A stretch of DNA of 64,000 bases from Chitinophaga filiformis (GCF_900102545.1 NZ_FNBN01000014.1:1-64000); one strand, 5' to 3'; positions 17,818 to 27,384 are shown, counted from the first letter of the stretch. A program made the numbers and translations. The notes: generated from the sequence alone by a model not told the origin.

Positions 17818-17837
17818 CATTTACAGCCAGATATTTA

Positions 17838-17865
17838 AGAGCGCCCTTTATGTAGCGGGCGCTCT
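17838..17865 (+). terminator. Hairpin terminator after GH36
   Basis: AGAGCGCCC (17838-17846) and GGGCGCTCT (17857-17865), perfect 9-bp stem with a 10-nt loop, 20 bp after the stop, followed by AATATTT. Confidence 0.7.
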
Positions 17866-17962
17866 CAATATTTATCATACCTGTTATTCACTGCTGTAAG
17901 GTATCATATCAGCGCATGAAACCCATAGCACTGCTCGTTTTCGTAAATGAAGCAGAATATTC

Positions 17963-18325
17963 TCAGAGGAACAGCATCAGGGCGAGGGTAATAAGCGCCG
18001 GCAATGCCTGTACGAAGAAGATACGCTTGCCTGCGGTCAATGCACCATAAATGCCTGCTATCGCTATACAGATCAGGAAGAAAGCGGCGACCTTCAATGA
18101 CCATTCTGCATCTTCTATAAAGAATGACCAGATCAGTCCTGCGGCAAGGAAGCCGTTATAAAGTCCCTGATTACCGGCCAGTGTTTTAGTGGGTTCAAAG
18201 AGGTGTGCCGGCAGCTGTTTAAAGACCTTTGGTGCACGTGTGGTCCAGGCAAACATCTCCAGCCATAGGATATAGAGGTGCTCCAGGGCGCAAAAGCCAA
18301 TGAGAAATTTAATTAAGAGCAACAT
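17963..18325 (-). CDS. DUF1304 membrane protein
   Basis: 120 aa, four predicted transmembrane helices (LIKFLIGFCALEHLYILWLE; NGFLAAGLIWSFFI; VAAFFLICIAIAGIYGAL; FVQALPALITLALML). The family core EMF.WTTRAPKVF and NQGLYNGFLAAGL matches DUF1304, small inner-membrane proteins of unknown function. Single gene on the minus strand, divergent from the OmpA-like gene. Confidence 0.88.
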   Translation of the reverse strand: MLLLIKFLIGFCALEHLYILWLEMFAWTTRAPKVFKQLPAHLFEPTKTLAGNQGLYNGFLAAGLIWSFFIEDAEWSLKVAAFFLICIAIAGIYGALTAGKRIFFVQALPALITLALMLFL

Positions 18326-18381
18326 AAGTAGTAATTTAGTGTAGGTTTTCGATGGACTAAGATATAACTAATTCCACGTGC

Positions 18382-19872
18382 ATGCTGGCCTATGTTAGAA
18401 AAAGTATCGGAATGATACTCATTTGCTGGTGCTGTACAACACGCACGATGGCCCAGAACCTGGTGCTGAATGCCTCTTTCGAAGATGTAAATATCTGTAC
18501 GGAATATACAGCGCCCTGTGCCCCATCTGCCTGGCTCTCTGTGGCCCCGGAGGTTGCCAGAATGAAATATCTGTGTAACGGCTCCGCCCTTCAGGGGCAG
18601 CACCATGTTTCTTTATTGCAGGAAGGTCGTGATAACCCCGATACCAGGGTATATATCCAGACACGCCTGTTATGTCCCCTGGAAAAAGGCCGGGCATATA
18701 GGATACGCCTGTATATGAACACCGACAACTACCCCTTACGCGCCGGCATCCGCTTTGATACCGCCTTCATTTTTACCGAAAATGCCATCTGCCTGACTGC
18801 TCCGGCCAGCACAGAACTGACTGAAAATGACGTAGAGAAGAAGCTGTTCCGCCTCAATCATCCCTGGTATATACTGGAAAAGACCTACGTGGCAACAAGC
18901 GCATCCACGCATTTGATTATAGGCAACTTCAGACCTCCCGAGAAGAAAGGTGGTTATAAAAACGCACAACTATTTATCGATAGTGTCAGTATTACACCTG
19001 TAGATGGCCAGGTAGCCTGCTCCGGACAGGACAATATCTTCGTGGATCTCTATTCTGAACGTCACCGGCATACTATTCCCGAAAAATTCATCGCAGCCGG
19101 TAGCCTTATTCGTCGCCTGGATAGCCCCACAGGTTGTGATACCATTATCCTGAAGGATGATTTGTTTACCGCAGATAGAAGTAGCCTGAATATCCGTTAC
19201 AAAGAACAGATAGATGAAGCATTGAAAAATTACCGGACTGGCGGTCGTACCCATATACTGCTGATCGGTCATGCATGGCAGACTGCTTCAGATGAATTCA
19301 ATAAGATCATTTCTGCGGATAAAGCCAAAGCCGTTGCCAATTACCTTGTCTATAACGAAGGATATAGCTTTGAGGACTTCGAAGTGCAGGGTGTCGGCAA
19401 GCAACATCCCCGTTATGATACAACAGGCAACGCTGCAGGCGACAATAACCGTGTGGAGATGATTATTTGTCGTCCGCCTGTCGCAAAAGATACCAGCCGT
19501 CCCCATAAGGTGGCCCAACGCCCTGATACCCTTATCATTCCTGATATCCTCTTCAAATTCAACAGCAGCGAGCTGAATACGGAGTTCTACAGCTCACTGG
19601 ACAGCCTCATGAAAAAGATACCCCGTGATGGTAGTATACAGTTGCAGGTAAGCGGTCATACGGATAATGCGGGCACTACCGCATATAACAACACGCTCTC
19701 CGTCAAACGTGCAAATGCAGTAGCCCACTACATGCAGGAACATGGTCTTGGAAATGATATCAGACAGATCAATGGCGCAGGTGAAAGTCAACCGGTTGCT
19801 ACCAATCAGTCTGCTGAAGGAAGAAGAAGGAATCGCAGGGTAGAGATCATCATTTTTTATAGTCCTGATTAA
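18382..19872 (+). CDS. OmpA-family protein with tandem OmpA-like domains
   Basis: 496 aa. Hydrophobic N-terminus (GMILICWCCTTRTMAQ) acts as signal peptide; the ATG at 18412 is an alternative start that leaves it intact. Residues about 26-215 form a beta-rich module with the look of a surface-associated jelly-roll domain (NLVLNASFEDVN, Cys pairs). Residues about 290-370 are a first, poorly conserved OmpA-like domain (HILLIGHAWQ...VGKQHPRYDTTG). Residues about 385-493 are a canonical OmpA C-terminal domain (ILFKFNSSELNT, VSGHTDNAGTTAYNNTLSVK, RRRNRRVEIIIF). OmpA domains bind peptidoglycan, so the protein probably links outer membrane and wall. Confidence 0.85.
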   Translation: MLAYVRKSIGMILICWCCTTRTMAQNLVLNASFEDVNICTEYTAPCAPSAWLSVAPEVARMKYLCNGSALQGQHHVSLLQEGRDNPDTRVYIQTRLLCPLEKGRAYRIRLYMNTDNYPLRAGIRFDTAFIFTENAICLTAPASTELTENDVEKKLFRLNHPWYILEKTYVATSASTHLIIGNFRPPEKKGGYKNAQLFIDSVSITPVDGQVACSGQDNIFVDLYSERHRHTIPEKFIAAGSLIRRLDSPTGCDTIILKDDLFTADRSSLNIRYKEQIDEALKNYRTGGRTHILLIGHAWQTASDEFNKIISADKAKAVANYLVYNEGYSFEDFEVQGVGKQHPRYDTTGNAAGDNNRVEMIICRPPVAKDTSRPHKVAQRPDTLIIPDILFKFNSSELNTEFYSSLDSLMKKIPRDGSIQLQVSGHTDNAGTTAYNNTLSVKRANAVAHYMQEHGLGNDIRQINGAGESQPVATNQSAEGRRRNRRVEIIIFYSPD

Positions 19873-20203
19873 TCTTTTCCTTTGAATGCCCGGTTGATGT
19901 GTTGACCCACGCTTTCCGCTTCAGTACTCACATTTGCCGACAATCAGATTATAATTAAAATGATATATGAAATTCTTGTAAAAGAATGATTGTTTTTATA
20001 TTTTGTCCAATATAGGAATATAACACTGCTTGTTTTAACCAAAATCTGATAAGGAAGAATTGCTTATGTCGATGAGACTCTATGGTTCGTAACCTGTTAA
20101 CGGATGTAACTTATTGCACTATCGGACAAAACCATGCTGTTCCAACAAGGACAGCCTGAATTTTCATGCTTTTTTCACATCACTTATTCTAAACTTACAG
20201 CTT
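19873..20203 (+). other. Leader region upstream of the SusC gene
   Basis: 331 bp without a gene. It contains a small hairpin TTCTTG...AAGAA near 19972 and an AT-rich stretch with TATATTTTG near 20000, one base off the -7 consensus. No riboswitch, sigma/anti-sigma gene or other named element is seen. Confidence 0.4.
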
Positions 20204-23200
20204 ATGAAATTTTTTACAGGGCTGACGCTGGTCATGCTATTAGCTGTCTGTTCTACCGCATTTGCCCAGAAAGGGAGGGTAGTGCGTGGACAGGTAGTTG
20301 CCGGAGAAAACAGGCAGCCACTTGAAAGAGTGGCCGTACTGGAAAAAGGCACACAAAACCATGTATTTACTGGAGCAGCCGGCGACTATGCAATAACCCT
20401 CACCGGCGACAATGCTACATTGGTATTCTCTTACGTGGGCTATGGCACACAACAACTGCCTGTTGGAAATGGTGAAACGCTCAACGTCACCATGCAGTCT
20501 TCCCAGAAAGATCTGAGCGAAGTAGTCGTGACTGCCTTTGGCGTAAAGAAAGAAAAACGCGCACTGGGCTACACGATTCAACAGGTAGAAAGCAAAGATC
20601 TCAACGTGAATCATCAATCTAACGTGGTGAACGCACTACAGGGAAAGGTGGCCGGGGTACAGATCTCCAGCGCCGGAGGTGGCCCGGGTCAGGGCTCCCG
20701 CATCATTATCAGGGGGATTAATTCCATTGCGAGCGACAGAAGCAGTCAGCCGCTGTTTATTGTAGATGGCGTGGAAATAGATAACAGCACTTACACTACC
20801 GGTGATGCTGAAACCAGGGGGATGAGTAACCGTGCCAGTGATATCAATCCGGACGACATTGAAAGTGTATCCGTTCTCAGAGGCGGAGCGGCAACAGCGT
20901 TGTACGGTATCCGCGCCGCGAATGGAGCAATTCTGATTACTACCAAATCCGGTAAAGCCGGCAAGCTGCAGGTGAGCTACAGCGGTATGTACGGCCTGGA
21001 CAAAGTAAATAAAACACCGGATGTGCAATCAAGATTTTCGCAGGGCTACCTTGGTGTATATGACCCTGCCAGCTTCTGGCCTACCTTTGGTCCTACTGTA
21101 GATGAGGCGAGAAAGCTGGATAATACTCATCCGGCACAACTGTATAACAATTACAAGCAGGCCTTCGAAACCGGTACACAAACGCGTCACACGGTGAACC
21201 TGACCGGTGGTTCTGAAAGAGCACAGTTAATGGGATCTATGTCCTATTTCAACCAGGATGGTGTAATCCCTTTCAGTGATTACAAAAGCTATAATGCACG
21301 CCTGAATACACAGTTTAAGATCAGCGATAAGATCAGTGCAGGGGCCTCGCTCAACTATATCAACTCAGGTGGTAACAGGATAAATTCCGATCGTTATGGT
21401 GAGCAGATCATTTACTGGTCGCCCCGCTGGAACATGAAAGACTATGTGAAACCCGATGGTACACAACAGACTTACAGCACTGGTACGAACAATCCTATCT
21501 ATACCTTATCAACCAACAAGTTCAGGGATAATGTGAACCGTACTATCACCAGTGCGTTCATTAGCTATAAGCCTGTACAATGGCTTAATTTTTCTTATCG
21601 CATCGGGAACGATTTCTATACGGATGGCAGAACACATCAGGCGCCCGGTCCAATGGGACTGGTGGGAGAAGCGCCGAACCTTGATGACAATGAATACGGC
21701 TTCATTTATGAGTATAACCTGCGTAGCCGTAACCTGACATCTACTTTATTGGCCAACATCACGCATACCTTCAATAAAAAGTATTCCATCGACCTGAAAC
21801 TGGGCCATGACCTGCGGGATCAGCGGGTAAGAAGGAACAGCGTTATGGGAGATACACTGGTCGTACCTGATCTCTTCCTCTTAGGTAATGCCAAACGTGT
21901 CACTGCTGATTCCTACATCATGGACTACAGGAACTATGGTTACTTTGCCGACCTGACCCTGGGACTGAACAACTACCTGTTCCTGGAAGTGACCGGCAGA
22001 AATGATCTGACTTCCACTTTATCACTGAGCAACCGTAGCTACTTTTATCCTTCTGTGAGCCTGGCTTATATCTTCAGCGATCAGTTTAAACTGCCCGGCT
22101 GGTGGAGCTATGGTAAGGCAAAGGTGTCTTATGCGAAGATCGGTAAAGACGGAGATGCCTACGCGATCACGAACGGATTCGAAACAGGACTTTCCCTGGG
22201 TTCAACCATTCCGTTCTACCAGAGCAGGACTTTAGGCAACCCTAATCTTCGCCCTGAATTTACCCAGACGCTGGAAGCAGGTACTGAGCTGAGATTCCTG
22301 GAAAACAGGCTGGGCATGGAAGTGACCGTTTATCAGCAGAAGAGTAAAGACCTGCTGGTACCTGTAGACGTTTCTCCTACCACAGGTTTTGACAAGGCTT
22401 ATGTCAATGCCGGTGAGATCAATAACAAAGGACTGGAAGTGACATTGTCTGCTATGCCGGTACACACAAAAGATTTCAGCTGGGATTTCAGGGTGAACTT
22501 TTCAACCAACAGGAACAGGGTAGAAAAGCTGAATGATAACCTGGGACAGATCGTTATCTCTACACAATTTGGTTACCTCAGTTCCAGTGTGACGACCAAG
22601 CTGGTTCCGGGGCAGTCTTACGGGGCACTGTACGGCAGGACTTACAAACGCTATTATGGTAACGAAGTGGATGATAAGATCACGCTTCGTAAAGATCTTC
22701 CAATGCTGATCGGAGCCAATGGTTTCCCTGTGTTGGATGATGCATCCAATCAGCGCTACCTGGGTAATAGCTTGCCTAAGTGGATCGGTAGTACAACACA
22801 GACTTTACGCTACAAACAACTGTCGCTCTCATTGTTGCTGGATGTACGCCATGGCAATTACAAATACAATCAGCTGTCCAACTTCCTGGCTGCGTTTGGC
22901 GAATCGAAGGTGACGGAGAACCGCGATCAGACGATCGTGTTCAATGGTGTACTGGCCGACGGAACACCTAATACCAAACCTGTGTACCTCGGCCAGGCCA
23001 AAGGTCCTGATGGGGTAGATTACGGCGCTGGTTTTTACAGGAACTATTACAGGGGCGCGAGTGAAAACTTTATCGAAGATGCCTCCTGGGTAAGATTGCG
23101 ATCTGCATCATTATCTTATACCTTGCCAGCGCAGTGGCTGAGTGGTACCAGGACGATCAGCGGAGCTACGGTATCATTCACAGGTAATAATCTCTGGCTG

Positions 23201-23332
23201 CATACAAAGTATACCGGCTTCGATCCTGAAACAAGTTCCTCCTCGGCAGGTAATAACGCATCGGATGCATTTTCTGGATTTACTTATCCGGCTACACGCA
23301 GTTTCCTTTTCAGCGTAAACCTTCAATTCTAA
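20204..23332 (+). CDS. SusC/RagA-family TonB-linked outer-membrane transporter
   Basis: 1042 aa. Signal peptide MKFFTGLTLVMLLAVCSTAFA, then a carboxypeptidase-D regulatory-like domain (GRVVRGQVVAGENRQPLERV; residues about 25-100), the TonB box/plug transition DLSEVVVTAFGVKKEKRALG, plug domain with the SusC signature (IIIRGINSIASDRSSQPLFI, then ALYGIRAANGAILITTKSG) and a 22-strand barrel ending RSFLFSVNLQF. It imports a ligand with its SusD partner 12 bp downstream. The upstream in-frame start is ignored because it would disrupt the signal peptide. No STN domain, hence not a FecI/FecR-signalling type. The ligand is unknown: no glycosidase, protease or regulator is in the operon. Confidence 0.95.
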   Translation: MKFFTGLTLVMLLAVCSTAFAQKGRVVRGQVVAGENRQPLERVAVLEKGTQNHVFTGAAGDYAITLTGDNATLVFSYVGYGTQQLPVGNGETLNVTMQSSQKDLSEVVVTAFGVKKEKRALGYTIQQVESKDLNVNHQSNVVNALQGKVAGVQISSAGGGPGQGSRIIIRGINSIASDRSSQPLFIVDGVEIDNSTYTTGDAETRGMSNRASDINPDDIESVSVLRGGAATALYGIRAANGAILITTKSGKAGKLQVSYSGMYGLDKVNKTPDVQSRFSQGYLGVYDPASFWPTFGPTVDEARKLDNTHPAQLYNNYKQAFETGTQTRHTVNLTGGSERAQLMGSMSYFNQDGVIPFSDYKSYNARLNTQFKISDKISAGASLNYINSGGNRINSDRYGEQIIYWSPRWNMKDYVKPDGTQQTYSTGTNNPIYTLSTNKFRDNVNRTITSAFISYKPVQWLNFSYRIGNDFYTDGRTHQAPGPMGLVGEAPNLDDNEYGFIYEYNLRSRNLTSTLLANITHTFNKKYSIDLKLGHDLRDQRVRRNSVMGDTLVVPDLFLLGNAKRVTADSYIMDYRNYGYFADLTLGLNNYLFLEVTGRNDLTSTLSLSNRSYFYPSVSLAYIFSDQFKLPGWWSYGKAKVSYAKIGKDGDAYAITNGFETGLSLGSTIPFYQSRTLGNPNLRPEFTQTLEAGTELRFLENRLGMEVTVYQQKSKDLLVPVDVSPTTGFDKAYVNAGEINNKGLEVTLSAMPVHTKDFSWDFRVNFSTNRNRVEKLNDNLGQIVISTQFGYLSSSVTTKLVPGQSYGALYGRTYKRYYGNEVDDKITLRKDLPMLIGANGFPVLDDASNQRYLGNSLPKWIGSTTQTLRYKQLSLSLLLDVRHGNYKYNQLSNFLAAFGESKVTENRDQTIVFNGVLADGTPNTKPVYLGQAKGPDGVDYGAGFYRNYYRGASENFIEDASWVRLRSASLSYTLPAQWLSGTRTISGATVSFTGNNLWLHTKYTGFDPETSSSSAGNNASDAFSGFTYPATRSFLFSVNLQF

Positions 23333-23344
23333 AACAGCCTATCA

Positions 23345-24769
23345 ATGAAACGCACACATCGCAAAATATATACAATGGCGCTGGCTGCAGGACTGTTGTT
23401 CTCGCTGGCAGCCTGTGAAAAAGGATACCTGGATGTAAACCAGACCAATCCCAATCTGACAGAAAAGCCGCCTATTAATGGTTTGCTTGCAGGAGTGACT
23501 TATCAATCGGCAGTGGATGTTTTTTCTGTAGGAAATATCACTTCCTATTATGTACAGCAACTCGCATCTCCCAATGCCGGTAGTGGTTCCGATATCTACG
23601 ACGACGTAGACAGAAGTACTACCTGGAGATATATCTACCTGAATGTCACTGATATCCGCCAGATGAAGAAACTGGCCCTTGAACGTAACGCTTATGAACA
23701 TCTTGGGGTGGCCGACATCCTGGAGGCGTTCAACATGAGCATGCTGGTAGATCTCTTTGGTGATGCACCCTACCGCGAGGCATGGAGTCAGGGCGAAAAC
23801 CTGAAGCCGGGATACGACTCAGCAAGGGCCATTTATGACAGCTGCCTGTCGCTGATAGACCAGGGAGTAGCAGCATTCAACCTGCCGGACCCTCAGGTAA
23901 CCCTTGAAGCCAGCAATGACCTCATACACGGGGGGAATAAAGCTGCCTGGATCAAAACAGCCTATGCCCTCAAAGCCCGTCTGCTGAACCGGATGAGCAA
24001 ACAGGCGAACTATGCCCCGGCGGCTATTCTTGCAGCGCTGGGGAATGCCTACGCCAGCAATGCCGATGATGCCCAGGTAACCCGGTTTGAAAGCCTGAGC
24101 CTCTGGAACGGGGTGGCTAAGAATAACGCCAGCGGTACCCTGGACGGATGGTTGAGCGCTAACTTTGTAAATGCCCTCAATGGGACCACTTACGGCGTTT
24201 TTGATCCCCGCCTTCCCCTTATTACCGACACGACCCGTTTCGGCGATTATAGGGGCACTGTGAACGGTGTGGGACGTACCGGCTCTGGTACCGACAACTC
24301 AGCATGCGCATTATCGCCAAATGGGTACTATTCCCGGGGCGGAGCCCCATTATTGATGCTCACCTATGCCGAGATGAAATTCATCGAAGCAGAGGCCTCT
24401 TTTGGCTCAGATAAGGCCAGGTCTTACCAGGCATACCTGGATGGTATTGCTGCCAATATGGATAAGGTCGGGGTCGCTGCTGCGGCTAAACAGGCTTATT
24501 TGAGCAATCCGGTAGTTGCAGTGGGTGTTGCATCATTTACTAAAGAGCTGATCTTCAAAGAGAAATACGTCGCAACCTTCCTGCAGCCGGAAACCTGGAC
24601 AGATGCCCGCCGGTTTGATTATAAGTACAAGGACTTCAAGTTGCCCACGAATGCCCAATTGAACACTTTCATCAGAAGAGTCGGGTATCCTACATCAGAA
24701 ACCAGTCGCAACGGGGAGAATGTGCCGGCAGTTGGTTCACTGGCGGATCATCTTTGGTGGGATAAGTAA
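23345..24769 (+). CDS. SusD/RagB-family surface lipoprotein
   Basis: 474 aa. Lipoprotein signal MKRTHRKIYTMALAAGLLFS, then LAAC, giving a lipidated Cys at about residue 26. It has the SusD-like helical (TPR) fold with the pattern of the SusD-like_2 group: YLDVNQTNPNLTEKPPINGL, DLFGDAPYREAW, AAWIKTAYALKARLLNRM, YAEMKFIEAEAS, IFKEKYVATFLQPETWTDAR. It acts as the lid of the SusC transporter. The stop-start gap of 12 bp shows an operon. No terminator is obvious immediately after it; a repeat block follows. Confidence 0.93.
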   Translation: MKRTHRKIYTMALAAGLLFSLAACEKGYLDVNQTNPNLTEKPPINGLLAGVTYQSAVDVFSVGNITSYYVQQLASPNAGSGSDIYDDVDRSTTWRYIYLNVTDIRQMKKLALERNAYEHLGVADILEAFNMSMLVDLFGDAPYREAWSQGENLKPGYDSARAIYDSCLSLIDQGVAAFNLPDPQVTLEASNDLIHGGNKAAWIKTAYALKARLLNRMSKQANYAPAAILAALGNAYASNADDAQVTRFESLSLWNGVAKNNASGTLDGWLSANFVNALNGTTYGVFDPRLPLITDTTRFGDYRGTVNGVGRTGSGTDNSACALSPNGYYSRGGAPLLMLTYAEMKFIEAEASFGSDKARSYQAYLDGIAANMDKVGVAAAAKQAYLSNPVVAVGVASFTKELIFKEKYVATFLQPETWTDARRFDYKYKDFKLPTNAQLNTFIRRVGYPTSETSRNGENVPAVGSLADHLWWDK

Positions 24770-24835
24770 GGTTGAAATAACGCCCCCCTGGCTTCTCTGG
24801 TATATATTCGGTACCTATTCGGTGCGATCTATAAC

Positions 24836-24925
24836 CTATAGGCTCCGTACTATAGCATTATAAGCACTGTTGTATAGCGATGGCTATAGAACGGTAGGCC
24901 TAATGTAGGACTACAGAGCCTATAG
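24836..24925. repeat. Inverted repeat with CTATAG-rich interior
   Basis: CTATAGGCTC (24836-24845) and GAGCCTATAG (24916-24925) are exact inverted copies 90 bp end to end. The interior and right flank repeat TATAG/CTATA in both orientations (near 24850, 24873, 24883 and 24940). Confidence 0.65.
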
Positions 24926-24998
24926 ATTAAGGATCGTAGTATAGTCGTATACTATTGGTACTATGGATGATCTGATCCGGAATTGTCACAGGTCCAAC

Positions 24999-25053
24999 TT
25001 AAAGGCATGTTAAAGGCATATCAAAGGCATAGTAAAGGCATGGATAAAGCATG
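24999..25053. repeat. Five 11-bp direct repeats
   Basis: TTAAAGGCATG at 24999, TTAAAGGCATA at 25010, TCAAAGGCATA at 25021, GTAAAGGCATG at 25032 and the diverged GATAAAGCATG at 25043. The exact 11-bp spacing puts each copy about one helical turn apart, as in protein-binding iterons; alternatively, slippage products. Confidence 0.75.
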
Positions 25054-25127
25054 ATATCGTGGGTCATTTTTGGACCTTATAACGGGAGGGTATCCGGATC
25101 CATATTTCGAGGATATTACCAGCATCA

Positions 25128-25203
25128 AACTTGCATATAACTTGTATCGTCTTCCGATAATCCTCCGATTCGATCGGAAGATGATACAAGTTATATGCAA
25201 GTT
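25128..25203. repeat. 76-bp near-perfect palindrome
   Basis: Left arm 25128-25158 (starts AACTTGCATATAACTTGTAT, ends CTTCCGAT) is complementary to right arm 25173-25203 over 31 bp with a single G-T wobble; the loop is 14 nt. The AAGTTATATGCAAGT part is also followed by a partial direct copy (AAGTTACATACAAGT, 25200-25214). It could act as a strong bidirectional terminator for the flanking convergent genes, but it lacks T-tracts and is far longer than the other terminators here. Confidence 0.85.
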
Positions 25204-25312
25204 ACATACAAGTCATAAGGAGATATTGACTTTGCATTAGAAGGACGAACAGCCCAATGTATAATCAGGAAAAAACAGGAATTAACGTTGGAAATATCTC
25301 AGGCGGGGCAAT

Positions 25313-26647
25313 TTAATTAGCGTTGCTGTTCACCTGGCTAAGCGGAAAACTGGCGTAAAAAGTAGTACCCTTACCCAAAACGCTCTCAAACCACAATTCT
25401 CCCTGCTGCAAAGCCAGCAGTTCTTTACAGAGTACAAGCCCCAGGCCGATTCCCTTTTCATTATTGGTACCGAAAGTAGACTGGCTTTTAAGAGAGAAAA
25501 TCTCTTGCTGCTGGCTAGGGTCAATGCCAATCCCATTGTCAGCGATCATGAGATGACAGGTACCGCCATTTATCTGCAGATCGATGCTGACCTGTCCGCC
25601 GGTAGGGGTGAACTTAATAGCGTTATTGATCAGGTTGCGGACTACCAGTTCCAACATATTATGATCAGCCGTGATATAGATGGTTGGATCTACGTGGGAA
25701 GTAATGTTGACAGACTTTTTATCTGCCAGCATACGTTGTATAGATAAAGCTCTTTCCACAGCTTCATGGACATTCTCTGATGACAACCTGACACCTTTGC
25801 CATCCATCTGCAGTTTTGACCATGTGAGCAGGTTGGTCAGCAGGTTGGAGGTATTCTTCGTCAGGGTCAGCAGTTCATCTCCCAGCATTTTCTTCTCTTC
25901 CTCCTCCAGGTCATATTCTGCGATGAGGTGGAGGGTGGTAATGATGGAATTAAGAGGACTCTGAAGATCGTGAGCAATAATGGAGAACAGCTTGTCCTTT
26001 TTCTGGTTCAGCTGTTCAAGATTGATATTCTGGGTATCTATTTTGTTGGCACGTTCTTCGGCAGTCTGTTTTTCCCTTTCGTAGTTCTTTCTCAGGTAAT
26101 TGGTTATCAGGTAAATACAAGTCAGGGTGACAATATAACTCGAAAGAATGTCAATATACCTGTTTGAAGCGTCCCTGTAACTATCTGCTATCCATGCCGG
26201 ATCAAAGTATTCTTTGGTCAGCAGCACCACTGGGATCAACAGGTGCAGGAGGGCCCAGAGCCAGTGTCTGCGGCGGGGACTGAATGCGATCAGGAGGTTA
26301 AAAGTCAGGAAGAATAGTAGCAGGGCAGGGCCATGGCTACCGGAATTGAGGTAAAAAGTGGCAGTCAGCGTGATATAACTGACTATCACATAAGCCAGCA
26401 TACTGGCATAATAAATACGCCTGTAACGGGAAAGGTAAAAAAAGAAGATCTGTAATGCCAGCAGGGTGGCAACCATCACCCATACAGCCGTGAGGCCTAG
26501 TAGCATATTAAAGGGCAGTAAGACTGTCAGCAGCACCATTGTCACAACGCTGATGGAATTAAAGGCCCGGTTCTCAAATGAGAATGATGCAGGGTCTCCT
26601 ACCAGTTCTTCCCATACGTCGGCTAGTTTACGTACAATTTTATGCAA
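25313..26647 (-). CDS. Membrane sensor histidine kinase
   Basis: 444 aa. The N-terminal part (about residues 30-190) has five to six transmembrane helices without a periplasmic sensor domain. A linker coiled coil (EREKQTAEERANKID) precedes a HisKA domain, IIAHDLQSPLNSII, with phospho-acceptor H226. The HATPase domain shows NLINNAIKFTP, DNGIGIDPSQQQEIF and GIGLGLVLCKELL. The start is TTG at 26647: the frame is closed by a stop at 26687 with no ATG between, and WEELVGDPASFSFENRAFN right after it is typical of Bacteroidota kinases of this type. No response regulator is adjacent. Confidence 0.9.
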   Translation of the reverse strand: MHKIVRKLADVWEELVGDPASFSFENRAFNSISVVTMVLLTVLLPFNMLLGLTAVWVMVATLLALQIFFFYLSRYRRIYYASMLAYVIVSYITLTATFYLNSGSHGPALLLFFLTFNLLIAFSPRRRHWLWALLHLLIPVVLLTKEYFDPAWIADSYRDASNRYIDILSSYIVTLTCIYLITNYLRKNYEREKQTAEERANKIDTQNINLEQLNQKKDKLFSIIAHDLQSPLNSIITTLHLIAEYDLEEEEKKMLGDELLTLTKNTSNLLTNLLTWSKLQMDGKGVRLSSENVHEAVERALSIQRMLADKKSVNITSHVDPTIYITADHNMLELVVRNLINNAIKFTPTGGQVSIDLQINGGTCHLMIADNGIGIDPSQQQEIFSLKSQSTFGTNNEKGIGLGLVLCKELLALQQGELWFESVLGKGTTFYASFPLSQVNSNAN

Positions 26648-26798
26648 ATGCTGGCTTTTATAGTCTAAATGCTGATAATAGATAAGTTACGCAAAGTTCA
26701 TAGTTTAAAAGCGAATATTTATAACACATAGATGTTATAACTTTTATATAACAAAATATGGAATGATCTTAGCATATTCTACAATAAACTACTTTTTT

Positions 26799-27302
26799 AT
26801 GAGAAGTGTACAATGTAAGGGTATAGCAGTAATAACATTACTCATAGCGTTGTTTTCCAATCAATTATATGCACAGAAGCAACAGGACAATAAGGAACAG
26901 GCAATAGAAAAGATGGTCACAGCCCGTAATTATGTGTTTAAGGCCCAAACGGTGCTGCCAACCAGTCCGACAGCTAACAGGCAGCTGACCTCAGATTATG
27001 ACGTGAGGATCTCTCCCGACACGGTTATCACCTATTTGCCTTATTTCGGCCGAGCCTATAATGCGCCAATGGACCCGACAAAGGGAGGTATCCAGTTTAC
27101 TTCTACAAAATTTGATTATACACAGACTGCCAGAAAGAAAGGAGGATGGGATATTGTAATTAAACCGCACGATACACAGGATACGAGGTTAATGTCTTTC
27201 AGTATTTCAGAGAGTGGATATGCTTCATTACAGGTTATCAGCAACAACAGGCAGCCTATTACTTTCAACGGCTATATCACCGAAAAGAAAACTAAAAGAT
27301 AA
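26799..27302 (+). CDS. Exported DUF4251 protein
   Basis: 167 aa. Signal peptide MRSVQCKGIAVITLLIALFS, then NQLYAQ. The remainder follows the DUF4251 pattern: KMVTARNYVFKAQTVLPTSP, SDYDVRISPDTVITYLPYFGRAY, GGIQFTSTKFDYTQTARKKG, and a C-terminal ISNNRQPITFNGYI. Function of the family is unknown; these are periplasmic or surface proteins restricted to Bacteroidota. An ATG at 26763 would add 12 residues before the signal peptide and is less likely. Alone in its transcript. Confidence 0.85.
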   Translation: MRSVQCKGIAVITLLIALFSNQLYAQKQQDNKEQAIEKMVTARNYVFKAQTVLPTSPTANRQLTSDYDVRISPDTVITYLPYFGRAYNAPMDPTKGGIQFTSTKFDYTQTARKKGGWDIVIKPHDTQDTRLMSFSISESGYASLQVISNNRQPITFNGYITEKKTKR

Positions 27303-27384
27303 GTTAAAGTTCCGCTAACGTTTTCCAATTCTGGCATAGAGGAATAGTTCTTGTTTTATATCAGGTGAACCAAAAATTTTAACT

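Larger units (their letters stand above)
24770..25312. other. Gene-free repeat block between SusD and histidine kinase
   Basis: 543 bp at the 3' junction of two convergent genes with no credible ORF. It contains, from left to right, a 10-bp inverted repeat around many CTATAG motifs (24836-24925), a run of 11-bp direct repeats (24999-25053) and a long palindrome (25128-25203), each listed separately. No transposase remnant is seen. Confidence 0.7.

Noticed and set aside
24770-25312. Repeat block as CRISPR array
   Set aside because: Repeats are 11 bp without spacers, and the palindrome occurs once; no cas genes.
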